A stretch of DNA of 64,000 bases, from positions 3,100,001 to 3,164,000 of the forward strand of contig OZ253569.1 in NCBI GenBank assembly GCA_965262875.1, given 5' to 3'. The notes beneath the pieces are model-generated. The model worked only from the letters and a program-made list of their open reading frames with translations. It had not been told where the DNA came from and ran no database searches. The position numbers were made by a program, and so were the translations under genes. This stretch comes from JBALVT01 sp965262875. Lineage in GTDB: Bacteria; Pseudomonadota; Gammaproteobacteria; Pseudomonadales; Halieaceae. Positions 34,706 through 43,865 of the stretch are shown piece by piece (within the stretch, counting starts at the first letter, position 1; each line of letters starts with the position of its first letter).

Positions 34706-37285
34706 TTAGTCCTTCATTACTCGATAGCCTAGATCGTCCCGGTAATCCAAAGAATGCCGCTTATGCACAGGGGCACCTTGCACACCTCTCAGAGTTCCCG
34801 CTTTATTCACCAGTGACACACGCAACATAGCCTCTTCATGCTCCGGGTTACCGAGATAAAAACAATGCTGAAAACCAAATTTTTGTAGTGTATCAATGGG
34901 TATTTGCATTGGCGCATCCTGAATACGTACAGACAAAACTTGTCTCATCAGCTTCGCACTGAGTTTGCGCCAGTCGCGCTTATCCAACTGGTCTCGTCGC
35001 CATGGCAAGGATAGTTGCTCACCATCGAGCAAAGTGAGTTGGCTAATTTTTTGCTCTGGCACTAAAGTCAGTGTACGAAGCAGCAAAACCTCATAACTAT
35101 CCGTTTCGCTGTAGCGGGTCTGTGCCTTGCTCTCTGGTAAGGTATTACCCACTTCAGCCAAAGTCACTCTAGCCAACTGCTGTAGGGCGTTCCGACCTTT
35201 ACGCCGGTAGGTGCCGTTATTCAACTCATGCAGCCAGTTGGCCATGGTACCATTCTCATCACGAGAAAGGTACGTTTGCTCAATCAGTGGACGAATATCT
35301 TCCGGCAGCTTAACAACTGCGAGCGCCCGCCAAACCTCAAGACTCCGACAGAGCACATAGGGGCTATAAACAAAAGCGGTATTCCCGAATGCTTCCTGTG
35401 GATCTGGCACTGCCCTTTCAGGAATAGGTGCCAGCAGCCAAACTTCACAGACAGCAGAGTCTACCCTGGGCGTATCGGCATGTCGCCACAAACGCCCCAT
35501 TCGTTGCAACAGCATATCGGTAGGTGCAAAGCGGCTGATCAGAAAATCTGCATCAATGTCGAGCGATTGTTCCAGTACTTGGGTGCCTACCAGGATATGG
35601 CCCTGTTGCAGGCGCTTAGGCCAGCCGGGCTTACCAAAGAGATTGACCCAACGATCTTCAATCCGCTGTCGATCATCGGCGATGAAACGTGAATGAAGTA
35701 AACCACAAGCCAATCCGAGTTCACTAGCCCGTGCAGCCAAGTCGAGATAGCGCTGCTGGGCTTCTACGACAGTGTTCTCAATCCACAGTACCTGCTGACC
35801 TTGCGAGGCACGTTCTATGGCTTCATGAATGGCGGGTTCATCCTGCTCAAGCAGCTGGATGGCAACAGGTTGACTGGTAGTTATCGGTACCGAAAGTTCA
35901 ACAAGGTCTCGCTGCTGTGGCACAGCGGTGATCAATGGGTAGGCGTCGCTGAACAGTTCACAGCCGAGCAACTTCCCTCGACGCTCCCGGTTAAGGGTCG
36001 CACTGAGAATAATTACCGTACAGTGTAGGGAGCGCAACAATTCAACCAAAGCATCAAGGATAGTGCCGGTGTAGGCATCATAGGTATGCACCTCATCCAA
36101 AATAACCACTTTGCCAGCCAGCCCAAAGGCGCGGACAAATCCGTGCTTAACATTCATTGCTGCCATCAAAGCCTGGTCGACAGTACCTACCGCAAAAGGC
36201 GCCAATAGACCACGCTTGGCCTTGTTGAACCAGGCGCCTCCAGGACGACCTTCTTCGCCCATTTCGGTCTCCAACAACCAGGCGCCTCCATGCAAAAGCA
36301 GAGATCGGTGAGTGCAATCCTCTGCCAGAATCGCTCCCAAAAAATCGTTGAAACGGCCGTAGATTTTGTTTGAAGTGAGCTGCGTCGGAAGGGCAAAGTA
36401 TATTCCGGTAGCCTGCCCACTTGTGAGCATAGAGTAAGCGGCGTAAAGCGCGGCTTCAGTTTTACCCAACCCCATTGGGGCTTCCAGCACATATGTGCCC
36501 GGAACCACCACCTGATCAATGAATTGCTGCTGGACTGGGCGCGGCTCGAAATCGAACACCTGCTGAAATGACAGGCCGGAGCGAAATGTTGGAGAGATAA
36601 ACCCAGCGCGATCCAAGGCGGGATTGATATTCGTTTCCCAAGGCGCATCTGGGTCTTCAAAAAACTCGCCGGAGCCAATCCAGTCTGAGACGGAGGTTAG
36701 TCCAGCCAACAGACGTGCCTGAGCCGTCGAAACCACTTGGGGCCAATCAGCGTCAAGTAGCCTTTTTAACTCAACAACGAGGTTCTCGCGTTCTGCTTGC
36801 CATGAGTCTCCTCCGAAGACCTCGTCATTTGCTCGCCGTCCTGCAATGGATGGCGAGAAGCCATGGTGTTGACCCAGAATTTCAGCCACATATTTTGGTG
36901 CCTGAAGCGATTTGGCGACCACCTGACTGACACCAGCATGTCCGCCCCATGCTCTTTCCAGCGTAGGTGAAATGCCTTTTAGCACAGGCCAGGCCGCCGG
37001 AGACCGAGAGCACCCCTGTCTAATCTTCTCAAAAAAATAGGGGCTCACCTTGCCGATATCATGCGTCGATGCGGCAAAGTGCGCATTTACGGGGAACAAT
37101 GCAGTTCCAAGACCAGCTGGAAAACGGGAGATCAACTCCCTGGCGACGGCACCTACTATCTGGCAGTGGCTGATAACGCTGCGACCTGGGACTTTAGACC
37201 CGTCACGCTCATAGGTCTTGGCTGGGCAGTCCTTGTATGGTACGACCAATAGTTGAGAAGTCGACCGACGTGACTTGCGAATCAT
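34706..37285 (-). CDS. cas3: CRISPR nuclease-helicase Cas3
   Basis: 859 residues. An N-terminal HD nuclease domain (HFAASTHDIGKVSPYF) is followed by an SF2 helicase: Walker A in APMGLGKTEAALYAAY, the DEVH box in VILDEVHTYDAYTG, motif III SATLNR and motif VI LLQRMGRLWRH. The C-terminal region (residues about 700-859) fits the Cas3 accessory domain. First gene of the minus-strand cas operon. Intact, but it cannot be recruited by Cascade without Cse1. Confidence 0.96.
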   Translation of the reverse strand: MIRKSRRSTSQLLVVPYKDCPAKTYERDGSKVPGRSVISHCQIVGAVARELISRFPAGLGTALFPVNAHFAASTHDIGKVSPYFFEKIRQGCSRSPAAWPVLKGISPTLERAWGGHAGVSQVVAKSLQAPKYVAEILGQHHGFSPSIAGRRANDEVFGGDSWQAERENLVVELKRLLDADWPQVVSTAQARLLAGLTSVSDWIGSGEFFEDPDAPWETNINPALDRAGFISPTFRSGLSFQQVFDFEPRPVQQQFIDQVVVPGTYVLEAPMGLGKTEAALYAAYSMLTSGQATGIYFALPTQLTSNKIYGRFNDFLGAILAEDCTHRSLLLHGGAWLLETEMGEEGRPGGAWFNKAKRGLLAPFAVGTVDQALMAAMNVKHGFVRAFGLAGKVVILDEVHTYDAYTGTILDALVELLRSLHCTVIILSATLNRERRGKLLGCELFSDAYPLITAVPQQRDLVELSVPITTSQPVAIQLLEQDEPAIHEAIERASQGQQVLWIENTVVEAQQRYLDLAARASELGLACGLLHSRFIADDRQRIEDRWVNLFGKPGWPKRLQQGHILVGTQVLEQSLDIDADFLISRFAPTDMLLQRMGRLWRHADTPRVDSAVCEVWLLAPIPERAVPDPQEAFGNTAFVYSPYVLCRSLEVWRALAVVKLPEDIRPLIEQTYLSRDENGTMANWLHELNNGTYRRKGRNALQQLARVTLAEVGNTLPESKAQTRYSETDSYEVLLLRTLTLVPEQKISQLTLLDGEQLSLPWRRDQLDKRDWRKLSAKLMRQVLSVRIQDAPMQIPIDTLQKFGFQHCFYLGNPEHEEAMLRVSLVNKAGTLRGVQGAPVHKRHSLDYRDDLGYRVMKD

Positions 37286-37429
37286 ACACTTCCTAAGTTT
37301 TTAAGAATTCATTCATTGTCGTCCATGACTGGGGACAGAATATACGGCAAAGCATACACTAACGTAACAAGACATACCGCCTGAAAGCGAAGTTGTTGGT
37401 TGCAGCAGTATTAGAATGGCCGCCCACCG

Positions 37430-37645
37430 CAGATCAGCAGCAGGCCGGGCTTGACGTGGCATTCACGGTAGCCTGCCCAATCGCCGCTTAGGTCGTGGTC
37501 GCGGTATATTTAGCGTCCAGCGGCTGATCGGTCGCCAGTGCCACAGGACTCCCTTCAGCTCGCTATCGAACGTGGCTCGGTGCTGCCCCTTGGCTTCGCG
37601 CTTGTAATCTCGCTTGAAGGATGACGCGCGGTCAATCGTTCGCAT
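37430..37645 (-). pseudogene. yafQ: YafQ-like toxin, frameshifted
   Basis: Starts MRTIDRASSFKRDYKREAKG, the conserved YafQ N-terminus, overlapping the antitoxin stop by 14 bases. The ORF then leaves frame after about 33 residues. YafQ-like residues reappear in other frames (LATDQPLDAKY, then RDHDLSGDWAGYRECHVKPG), so at least two frameshifts are needed to restore it. YafQ is a ribosome-dependent mRNA nuclease; this copy should be inactive. The stretch 37286-37429 upstream of cas3 has no gene. Confidence 0.8.
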
Positions 37646-37898
37646 GTAGGTCTGCCATCAGGTCATCGACGCTGGCGAACCGCTTACCCTTCCCAGCCTC
37701 AAGCTCGGCAATGGCTTTGCGCGTGATGGCGTTGGGTGCCTTCACATCGAATGGCAGACGGCGCTCGTCGGCCACGCGCAGCATTAGCAAGCGGATAGCA
37801 TCCGAGATAGGCAGCCCCATTGCTTCGAGTGCGTCAGCGGCACGTTCCTTGGTGTTGGTGCCGATGCGAGCGCGGACATAGGTATCTGCGGTACTCAT
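37632..37898 (-). CDS. RelB/DinJ-family antitoxin
   Basis: 88 residues from ATG 37898. An N-terminal ribbon-helix-helix (YVRARIGTNTKERAADALEA, MGLPISDAIRLLMLRVA) is typical of DinJ/RelB antitoxins. It has a GGGAAGC ribosome site and an 11-bp palindromic operator upstream. The partner toxin is broken, so this is now an orphan antitoxin. Confidence 0.88.
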   Translation of the reverse strand: MSTADTYVRARIGTNTKERAADALEAMGLPISDAIRLLMLRVADERRLPFDVKAPNAITRKAIAELEAGKGKRFASVDDLMADLHAND

Positions 37899-37931
37899 AA
37901 TTGCTTCCCTTGAATCGGTTCCAGAGCCTCT

Positions 37932-37955
37932 AGTGTAGTCGCAAGCGACTACACT
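37932..37955. promoter_or_regulatory. Palindromic operator of the RelB/YafQ pair
   Basis: AGTGTAGTCGC and its perfect inverse GCGACTACACT separated by AA, 34 bases before the antitoxin start. This fits autoregulation by a ribbon-helix-helix antitoxin. A separate hairpin with arms CTGGGCCGAG/CTCGGCCCAG lies at 37973-37995. Confidence 0.65.
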
Positions 37956-38055
37956 GCAAAAGCGCAAAAGCACTGGGCCGAGTACCTCGGCCCAGTTCAC
38001 GGTTCTCATAGGCCCAGTGGTGCGAGGTGCTGTTGTATGTGGCTGTAGTAGCCCA

Positions 38056-38114
38056 GATGCTTGATCAAATGCGCTAACGCGGACGTAGCCGACCCGTTGT
38101 CCCGCCGCTGCCAT
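38056..38114 (-). pseudogene. Serine recombinase (resolvase) N-terminal scrap
   Basis: The minus strand from 38114 reads MAAAGQRVGYVRVSAFDQ, the start of resolvase/invertase proteins including the catalytic Ser. Similarity ends after about 20 codons. Probably left by an older Tn3-type element. Confidence 0.6.
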
Positions 38115-38349
38115 CAGATGGACCCTCGAAGTGTCAGGTTAGAGTCCAGGAGCCTGGCATAGGAGTGTCAATAAATGGCGATTCGGACTCTATCTTGACA
38201 CAGTGAGGCGGTATGGTCTGACGTCATGATGGTGTATACACCAGATTGACAACCTGTCTGCCCGATCTGGTGTGTTGCTAACAATGCCTAAAAAAACGCG
38301 GTGACACAACGTACGCATTCCCGTACGCTCTGTGTGTCGGAGGTAATAC

Positions 38350-38592
38350 ATGACTACATTTAATGCAACTGAGGCGCGCTCCAAGCTCTACGCTCTCATC
38401 GACGAAACCACGGATACACATCAACCTATTGTTATTACAGGGAAAAGGGGTAATGCCGTCCTGCTAGCAGAGGATGACTGGAATGCTATTAATGAAACTC
38501 TCCACCTTCTGTCGGTCCCTGGAATGCGGGAGTCTATCCAAGAAGGAATGGCCGCTAACCTGAGTGAGTGCGACGAGGAGCTGGACTGGTAA
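38350..38592 (+). CDS. yefM: YefM/Phd-family antitoxin
   Basis: 80 residues: MTTFNATEARSKLYALIDET and VITGKRGNAVLLAEDDWNAI are the Phd/YefM DNA-binding fold. The C-terminus binds the toxin. ATG follows GGAGG. Its stop overlaps the start of yoeB (TAATG). A palindrome GGTGTATACACC at about 38232 and inverted arms ACACCAGAT/ATCTGGTGT lie upstream as possible operator sites. Confidence 0.88.
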   Translation: MTTFNATEARSKLYALIDETTDTHQPIVITGKRGNAVLLAEDDWNAINETLHLLSVPGMRESIQEGMAANLSECDEELDW

Positions 38593-38732
38593 TGTGGCAG
38601 CTTTACTACACAAAGCAAGCTCAAAAGGATGCCCGAAAACTAGCTTCTTCGGGGCTTAAAAATAAAGCCCAGGAACTGCTAACCATAATTAAAGCTGACC
38701 CATATCAAAATCCACCACCCTACGAAAAACTA

Positions 38733-39886
38733 GTGTAGGTCGTCAAACAGTTTGTAACTTATTAAGTTTCTCTCTGCCACGCTTCACTTTCTCCAATATG
38801 TCACTCGCGGATTTGGTCCAGATATAAGGCGCTGGCGCTTGATTATGAGTCTCAATGAACGCCATGACTGTTTGCTCAAGTTCTTCCACACTGCTAAAGA
38901 CACCTCGTTTCAATTGCTTTTCAGTTAGCTCCCGAAAAAACCGCTCCACCATGTTTAACCACGATGCGCTGGTTGGCGTAAAGTGCACATGGAATCGCTG
39001 GTGATATTTCAGCCAGCTTTTTACCTTCGGGTGCTTATGTGTGGCGTAGTTGTCACAGATAATATGAATCTCTTTATCCTTGGGCGTCGACTTATTTATT
39101 GGGCGGAGAAACTTCAACCATTCTTGATGGCGATGCCGTTCGGCGCAGGTACCTAACACTTCCCCTGTCAAGATGTTCAATGCCGCAAACAAGGTCGTGG
39201 TGCCATGACGTTTATAGTCATGGGTCATTGTCGCCGCCCTGCCTTTTTTCATCGGCAAGCCCGGCTGCGTTCTATCCAGTGCTTGTATCTGACTCTTTTC
39301 ATCACAACTGAAAACAATGGCATTTTCTGGCGGTGATAAGTAAAGGCCGACGATTGCCTCCAACTTCTCGGCAAACTCTTTATCGTTCGATACCTTGAAT
39401 GTATTTATTCGGTGTGGCTTCAAACCGTGGCTTTTCCATATCCTGCCCACCGAGGACATGCTAATGCCGGCCTTATCTGCCATGAGACGCTGGCTCCAAT
39501 GCGTAGCGTTTTCCGGTGTCTCTTGCGTCGTGAGTCTGATCACCTGTGCAACCTTGCGTGAACTGATTTTCGGTTTTCGCCCTGGCCGATACGCATCCTG
39601 GCTGATGCCTTCGACTCCACTGTCTGCATAGCGTTCTCGCCAGCGGCCCGCTTTCTGTCTCGTAATGCCCAGTTCAAAACCGATCTCTTCATTGGTCATG
39701 CCCTTGCCGGCCAGAAGAACAATTCGTGAACGCTCCGCCAATCGGACCGAGACAGAACGCGATTTAGATAACTTACTCAAACCCAAAACTTCGTCATCAG
39801 ACAAAACAATTTCTACTGCAACACGCACGACAAGCTCTCTATATAGGGAAGAGACTATATGGTACACTATTTACGACGACCTACAC
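38733..39886 (-). mobile_element. IS630-family element (1154 bp, complete)
   Basis: Inverted ends GTGTAGGTCGTC / GACGACCTACAC flanked by TA on both sides (38731-38732, 39887-39888), the target duplication expected for IS630/Tc1-type elements. Inserted in yoeB. Confidence 0.95.
38743..39867 (-). CDS. IS630-family transposase
   Basis: 374 residues (the true start may be internal, near VEIVLSDDEV). N-terminal paired-type HTH (KGMTNEEIGFELGITRQKAG), then a DDE core with VFSCDEKSQIQAL, HIICDNYATHKHPKVK and SWLNMVERFFRELTEKQ. Intact. Confidence 0.9.
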   Translation of the reverse strand: MYHIVSSLYRELVVRVAVEIVLSDDEVLGLSKLSKSRSVSVRLAERSRIVLLAGKGMTNEEIGFELGITRQKAGRWRERYADSGVEGISQDAYRPGRKPKISSRKVAQVIRLTTQETPENATHWSQRLMADKAGISMSSVGRIWKSHGLKPHRINTFKVSNDKEFAEKLEAIVGLYLSPPENAIVFSCDEKSQIQALDRTQPGLPMKKGRAATMTHDYKRHGTTTLFAALNILTGEVLGTCAERHRHQEWLKFLRPINKSTPKDKEIHIICDNYATHKHPKVKSWLKYHQRFHVHFTPTSASWLNMVERFFRELTEKQLKRGVFSSVEELEQTVMAFIETHNQAPAPYIWTKSASDILEKVKRGREKLNKLQTV

Positions 39887-40035
39887 TAGTAGGCGATCTT
39901 TCGGGGGTTTATTCTCGGCGTATAAATATTCAGCATCGGCTTGTTTACCAAGTACTAGAAAAAGAAAAATCAATTAAGGTGCTTCGTTTGTGGAGTCACT
40001 ACGAGTAAACCTGACCCCTAATTAATGATGGACCC

Positions 40036-40226
40036 ATGAGGGGGTCCTGTGGAAGAACCCTCGAAAATGACGAGTCTGAGAAAACAATCATAACCAGGAC
40101 CGGTCAGTACCGACCTCAGAGAAATGACATTCTATGTATCCGTTACGTAAATCTGCTTCTTCACTCATTTCAGCGGCTAAATCTTCAATCTGACTTTGTA
40201 GATCTTCATCGTTCTCGTATTGGAAT
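40036..40226 (-). pseudogene. Inverted partial copy of the resolvase C-terminal extension
   Basis: Matches 48525-48715 inverted: the last about 48 codons of the extension (ending EVGTDRSWL) and the following GGTTCTTCCACAGGACCCC on that strand. Similarity begins right after a GGGG, so this boundary may be a transposon end. On its other side lies a GGCGTC...ACGTTAAG stretch (40228-40265) that resembles a 38-bp Tn3 terminal repeat. Confidence 0.65.
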
Positions 40227-40303
40227 GTCAGTTCATACTGGCGTCATCGCAAGGTTACTGCGCTGAGATACGTTAAGGGCCCATAATCAGCGAATTTTAC
40301 CGT

Positions 40304-40742
40304 TTAGACCCACTTTCTTGCCGCCCCAGTGTGCAAAGGACGTTCGTTTGAGCGGTCAGCGGCCCCAGAGTCCCACACAGAGTCACCGGTCAGGTTGATA
40401 TGATCCCATCCCAGGGGTGATACGTGCTTGCGCAGGCTGGGGTCGGGGAGTTTTCCGATTTTGCGAAGATGCTCGGTGGCCTTGTCCATATACAGCGTGT
40501 TCCAGTAGACGATAGCAGCGATGGCCAGATTGAGCGCCATTGCACGTTTCTGCTGTGCCAGCGCCGACCTATCGTAGATACGACCCTGGGAATGTGCAAA
40601 GACGGCTTTGGCCAGCGAGTGGCGGGCTTCTCCTTTGTTCAGGCCTCCCTGGCATTCCATTCGGAGCTTAGGGTCCTCAATCCAGTCGAGCATGAAGAGC
40701 GTTCGCCGTACCCGACCGATTTCCGATACGCTCGGAGCATTA
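40304..40742 (-). pseudogene. Tn3-family transposase, C-terminal fragment
   Basis: IGRVRRTLFMLDWIEDPKLR, GGLNKGEARHSLAKAVFAHS, LNLAIAAIVYWNTLYMDKAT and HVSPLGWDHINLTGDSVW are the conserved C-terminal part of Tn3-type DDE transposases. The N-terminal remainder is absent. It abuts a plus-strand piece of a similar transposase at about 40743. Confidence 0.85.
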
Positions 40743-40927
40743 GAATCTGAACTCAAGACGCGCATAGATACAGCCTGTAAAGGCATCACACAAGGTGATA
40801 ATCGTTTTGTTGTGATGGAGGATGAGGCGGGTGATCTGAAGTGGTCCGTACCCGTAAAAAAGTCCAGAGAATCCGTTAACAACCCGTTCTTTGACCAGCT
40901 CCCGCTGACAAGCATTATCAGTGTGAT

Positions 40928-42600
40928 CCCGGATCCCCGGATAGAAATCCCTAAGCCGTAGAAAGCCCTGGCTGTATAATGGTTAGCAACAAAACAGACC
41001 ATCACCCACTGGGTGCACAACTCAAGGCTTACGATTATTCTACCTTACAAACTCGATACAACGAACGATTTACTCACTTCCTGTGCCGGTTTATTGGCCA
41101 TTGGTCAGTTAATGGACTCCCTGAGCCTCGCCGAACGCATTGATCATTACTTTCCCCCGCCTAAAAGTAATCGCGGGTATAAGCCCTCGGAATTTATCAA
41201 GACACTCATCCTGATGCAGCACGAAGGCAGCTTTCACCTGGATGAGGTTCGTCACATACAGGATGATGAGGCGCTGCGCACCGTATTGGATCTCAAGAAA
41301 CTCCCCAGGGCGACCACCCTCGGAGACTGGTTGAGGCGCATGGGCAACCAGCCGCACATCCAGGATGCCTGGGTGAAGGTGAATAAGGCCCTGTTGCAGT
41401 CAGCCTTGCACCGCTGTAAAAAAGTGACACTGGACATCGATGCCACTGAAATTATTGCCCATAAAGCGGATGCTAAGTGGACCTACAACAAGAACAAGGG
41501 TTTTATGCCCATGGTGGGTCATATTGCGGAAACCGGGCAGGTTGTAGCGGTTGATTTCCGTCAAGGTAATGTACCGCCGGCACAAGACAACCTGGCCTTT
41601 ATCCAGCAATGCCAGCAGTCGTTACCGGAAGGCTGTGCCCTGAATGCGCTGCGTATAGACGCCGCAGGCTACCAAACAAAAATCATTGAGTATTGTGATA
41701 CGCAAGGTATCGAGTATGCCATTCGAGCCAAAACCAGCGCAGCTATGCGGGCACAGAGTGAAGCGGCCAGCGCTTCGGATTGGCAGCCTTTGCTTGATAA
41801 GCAAGGCAAGCCCATAAGCGGGCAGGACACTTATCGAACGAGCTTTTGTATCGGTGATTATGAAGAAGCCTTCACCCTGGTCATTCAGCGAACAGCCCTT
41901 AAAGGGCAGGCGAGTCTGGATCTGGATTCACAAGAAAGCTCAGAGGCAATCAACCAGGGGGGTTATGTTCATCGTGCGATTGCCACCAACCGGGATGAGC
42001 TCAGCGATAGTGAGATTATTCACTGGTACAAGGTGAATTGGTGCGTAGCACTAAGAGAAGGTGCCCTGGGGTATAACCAGCGTGCTGAGGACAGCGAAAA
42101 TCGCATCAAGGAACTGAAGCTGGATTTTGGCGGCGATACGTTGCCATGCTCGGATTTTAACGCCAATGCGCTGTACTTTTTAATCTCTGCACTGTCCTAC
42201 AATTTGTTTGCCCTTATGCGCCAATTACTGCCGGAAGAGTTGGCGCACCATCGGGCAATGACTCTGCGCTGGCGTTTGTAGGCCATTGCAGCAAAAGTGG
42301 TTCGAACGGGGCGGCAACTATTTGTAAAACTGCAGGAAAAACACCGAATATTGTTGGAACGAGTGCTACTTGCACTGAAGGAGTTTGAGTCGCCGCCCAT
42401 TTAACCCAATATCGAACAAGAATGACGGCTTATATAGGATAGGTCCGTCCAAAATGGCCAATTAAGCGCTGACACTGCGCAGAGCAACGGTTTTTGATTA
42501 AACCTCTCTGCCATATCCGCTGTGAAGGCTTATAATAAAACTTGAAAGAGGGATTCAGAGGCCCTTGAGACGCTGGCGATACTCTATCTGGGGATTTGGG
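40928..42600 (+). mobile_element. IS1380-family element, copy 2 (1673 bp, complete)
   Basis: Left end CCCGGATCCCCGGATAGA, right end inverse of CCCAAATCCCCAGATAGA, with 5-bp duplication GTGAT at 40923-40927 and 42601-42605. Inserted in a Tn3 transposase remnant. Confidence 0.92.
41013..42281 (+). CDS. IS1380-family transposase (copy 2)
   Basis: Up to 422 residues; an in-frame ATG at MDSLSLAERID is an alternative start. DDE segments: VTLDIDATEIIAHKAD, NALRIDAAGYQTKII and EDSENRIKELKLDFGGD. Its C-terminal end and single YKVNWCVALREGALG segment show the ancestral state of the damaged copy at 1-1335. Its N-terminus differs from copy 1 over about 30 residues (a local frame change: LTDFPRRFIGHG versus LTSCAGLLAIGQ), so the first codons may be shifted. 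Confidence 0.88.
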   Translation: MHNSRLTIILPYKLDTTNDLLTSCAGLLAIGQLMDSLSLAERIDHYFPPPKSNRGYKPSEFIKTLILMQHEGSFHLDEVRHIQDDEALRTVLDLKKLPRATTLGDWLRRMGNQPHIQDAWVKVNKALLQSALHRCKKVTLDIDATEIIAHKADAKWTYNKNKGFMPMVGHIAETGQVVAVDFRQGNVPPAQDNLAFIQQCQQSLPEGCALNALRIDAAGYQTKIIEYCDTQGIEYAIRAKTSAAMRAQSEAASASDWQPLLDKQGKPISGQDTYRTSFCIGDYEEAFTLVIQRTALKGQASLDLDSQESSEAINQGGYVHRAIATNRDELSDSEIIHWYKVNWCVALREGALGYNQRAEDSENRIKELKLDFGGDTLPCSDFNANALYFLISALSYNLFALMRQLLPEELAHHRAMTLRWRL

Positions 42601-42978
42601 GTGATGGAATATGTTGACAGCCGATGTGGTATCACTGAGGTCTTTGAACATATAGCAAAAGATAAGGAGAAAAAGGCGGTGTCAAAAACCGATCTCCTGG
42701 CCTGTATTTTTGCTAACGGCACAAATTATGGTCTCGGGAATATGGCGACCATATCTGATCGATCATTTGCAACGCCAAGGCACACAGAGAACAGCTACGT
42801 CACACTGGAAAATGTTCATAAAAGTAATGATAGGAGACCTCAGTATAACCCCGTAATTTTTCGAATATTTTGAATCGCAATATTTTTAATCACCTCAAAG
42901 CAGTATCGAAGTAAGCTTTTCGCTGGTTTGCTTCAATTTATCCAGGGTTCAGGCTCCTTTACCTGATTTTTGGCGCCA

Positions 42979-43111
42979 CTATCCTGCATAACCCGTGTTC
43001 GGTAACCCGTAACGCGTTAAAAAACTGGCTCCTTTTCGGATATTCGCAGCCATGGCTGCCAAGCCATAAAACGTCGTGTTTTTGGCAAGCCCCATGAATC
43101 GTGTTCCGGAA
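42979..43111 (-). pseudogene. IS5-family-like transposase C-terminal fragment
   Basis: The minus strand reads GTRFMGLAKNTTFYGLAAMA and ANIRKGASFLTRYG to a stop, resembling the end of IS5-group transposases (R..GL.KN...L..L.NL). Cut by the IS21 end at 43112. Confidence 0.55.
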
Positions 43112-43400
43112 TGTAGACGCCACTCCAAAACCGCAGCTATTTGCCGAATTTTGAAATAGACGGATCTCGGCGTATTAGAATCGGCGCGGTAGAACTGCGG
43201 CCCAGTCACACTCAAGAGCGACCAATAAGCAGGCACGATTCAAGCGTAGGGACTATAAGAATAAGTGTCGCTGAGAACGGTATGACGCCACCACAGATTT
43301 GACGGTCAACGCTGGCGCCATACCCAAAAAAAACCGTGCAGGTGCACGACCCGTTAAGTGTTGCACATAATGGGAATAAATCCAGCCCTCATCGACCTTT

Positions 43401-43826
43401 GTGTCGATGCCATCATCCAGCCGTCTCTACCACTGTTGTCGCTGCTACGCCCAGGTCATCGTCTGTACCCACTGTGATCGCGGCCAGCGGTATTGCACCG
43501 ATGGTTGCAGCCAGGAAGCCAGAAAGGAATCCATTAAACGAGCCAGAGCGAAGTACCAGGCCACTCGCCCGGGTCGCATGAATAATGCCGCTCGCCAACA
43601 GCGTTATCGAGAACGGCAACAACAAAAAGTAACGCATCACCGTTCTCTGGCAATAATACTCCGTGATCTACTGCAAACCGTGCCTGATGAGATCAAAAGG
43701 GCCGATATGCCGGGTAAAACTGACGCCACCGTGCGCTGCCATCACTGTGGCGCGGTCTGCGGTCCCTTTTTGCGCAGTGATTTTCTGCAGAGCAGTCAGT
43801 TCAGGCGCAGATTCCGGCGACATTAG
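43401..43826 (+). CDS. IS21 passenger protein with Cys-rich motifs
   Basis: About 141 residues (GTG 43401 or ATG 43407). N-terminal CCRCYAQVIVCTHCDRGQRYC has metal-binding Cys spacing, then a basic middle (KRARAKYQATRPGRMNNAAR, QQRYRERQQQ), then a second Cys pair CHHCGAVCG. Probably a nucleic-acid-binding accessory. The same ORF is present in the truncated IS21 copy at 20622. Role unknown. Confidence 0.6.
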   Translation: MSMPSSSRLYHCCRCYAQVIVCTHCDRGQRYCTDGCSQEARKESIKRARAKYQATRPGRMNNAARQQRYRERQQQKVTHHRSLAIILRDLLQTVPDEIKRADMPGKTDATVRCHHCGAVCGPFLRSDFLQSSQFRRRFRRH

Positions 43827-43865
43827 TGCAGCGGCTGGACAGGAGTCATCAATCGGAGGGCAGTC

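Larger units (their letters stand above)
38592..40008 (+). pseudogene. yoeB: YoeB-family toxin, split by IS630
   Basis: The 5' part (38592-38732) reads MWQLYYTKQAQKDARKLASS to PPPYEKL; the 3' part (39889-40008) reads VGDLSGVYSRRINIQHRLVY and ends KVLRLWSHYE. Together they make 86 residues, normal for YoeB, with the C-terminal His-Tyr. IS630 lies between them with the expected TA duplication. Without the toxin, YefM is an orphan. Confidence 0.92.
40745..42872 (+). pseudogene. Tn3-family transposase, middle fragment, split by IS1380
   Basis: 40745-40927 reads ESELKTRIDTACKGITQGDN and ends in PFFDQLPLTSIISV. After IS1380 and its duplication the frame continues at 42606 with MEYVDSRCGITEVFEHIAKD and LACIFANGTNYGLGNMATIS. 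This order (I-x2-V-D-x-R-x-G-F..LLA-x2-A-x-GTN-GL-x-MA) is typical of the region around the first catalytic Asp of Tn3 transposases. It lies in opposite orientation to the C-terminal fragment beside it. 42873-42978 holds no gene. Confidence 0.75.

Noticed and set aside
37286..37429. cas3 promoter upstream of 37285
   Set aside because: AT-rich sequence, but no -35/-10 pair close to consensus that I could defend.
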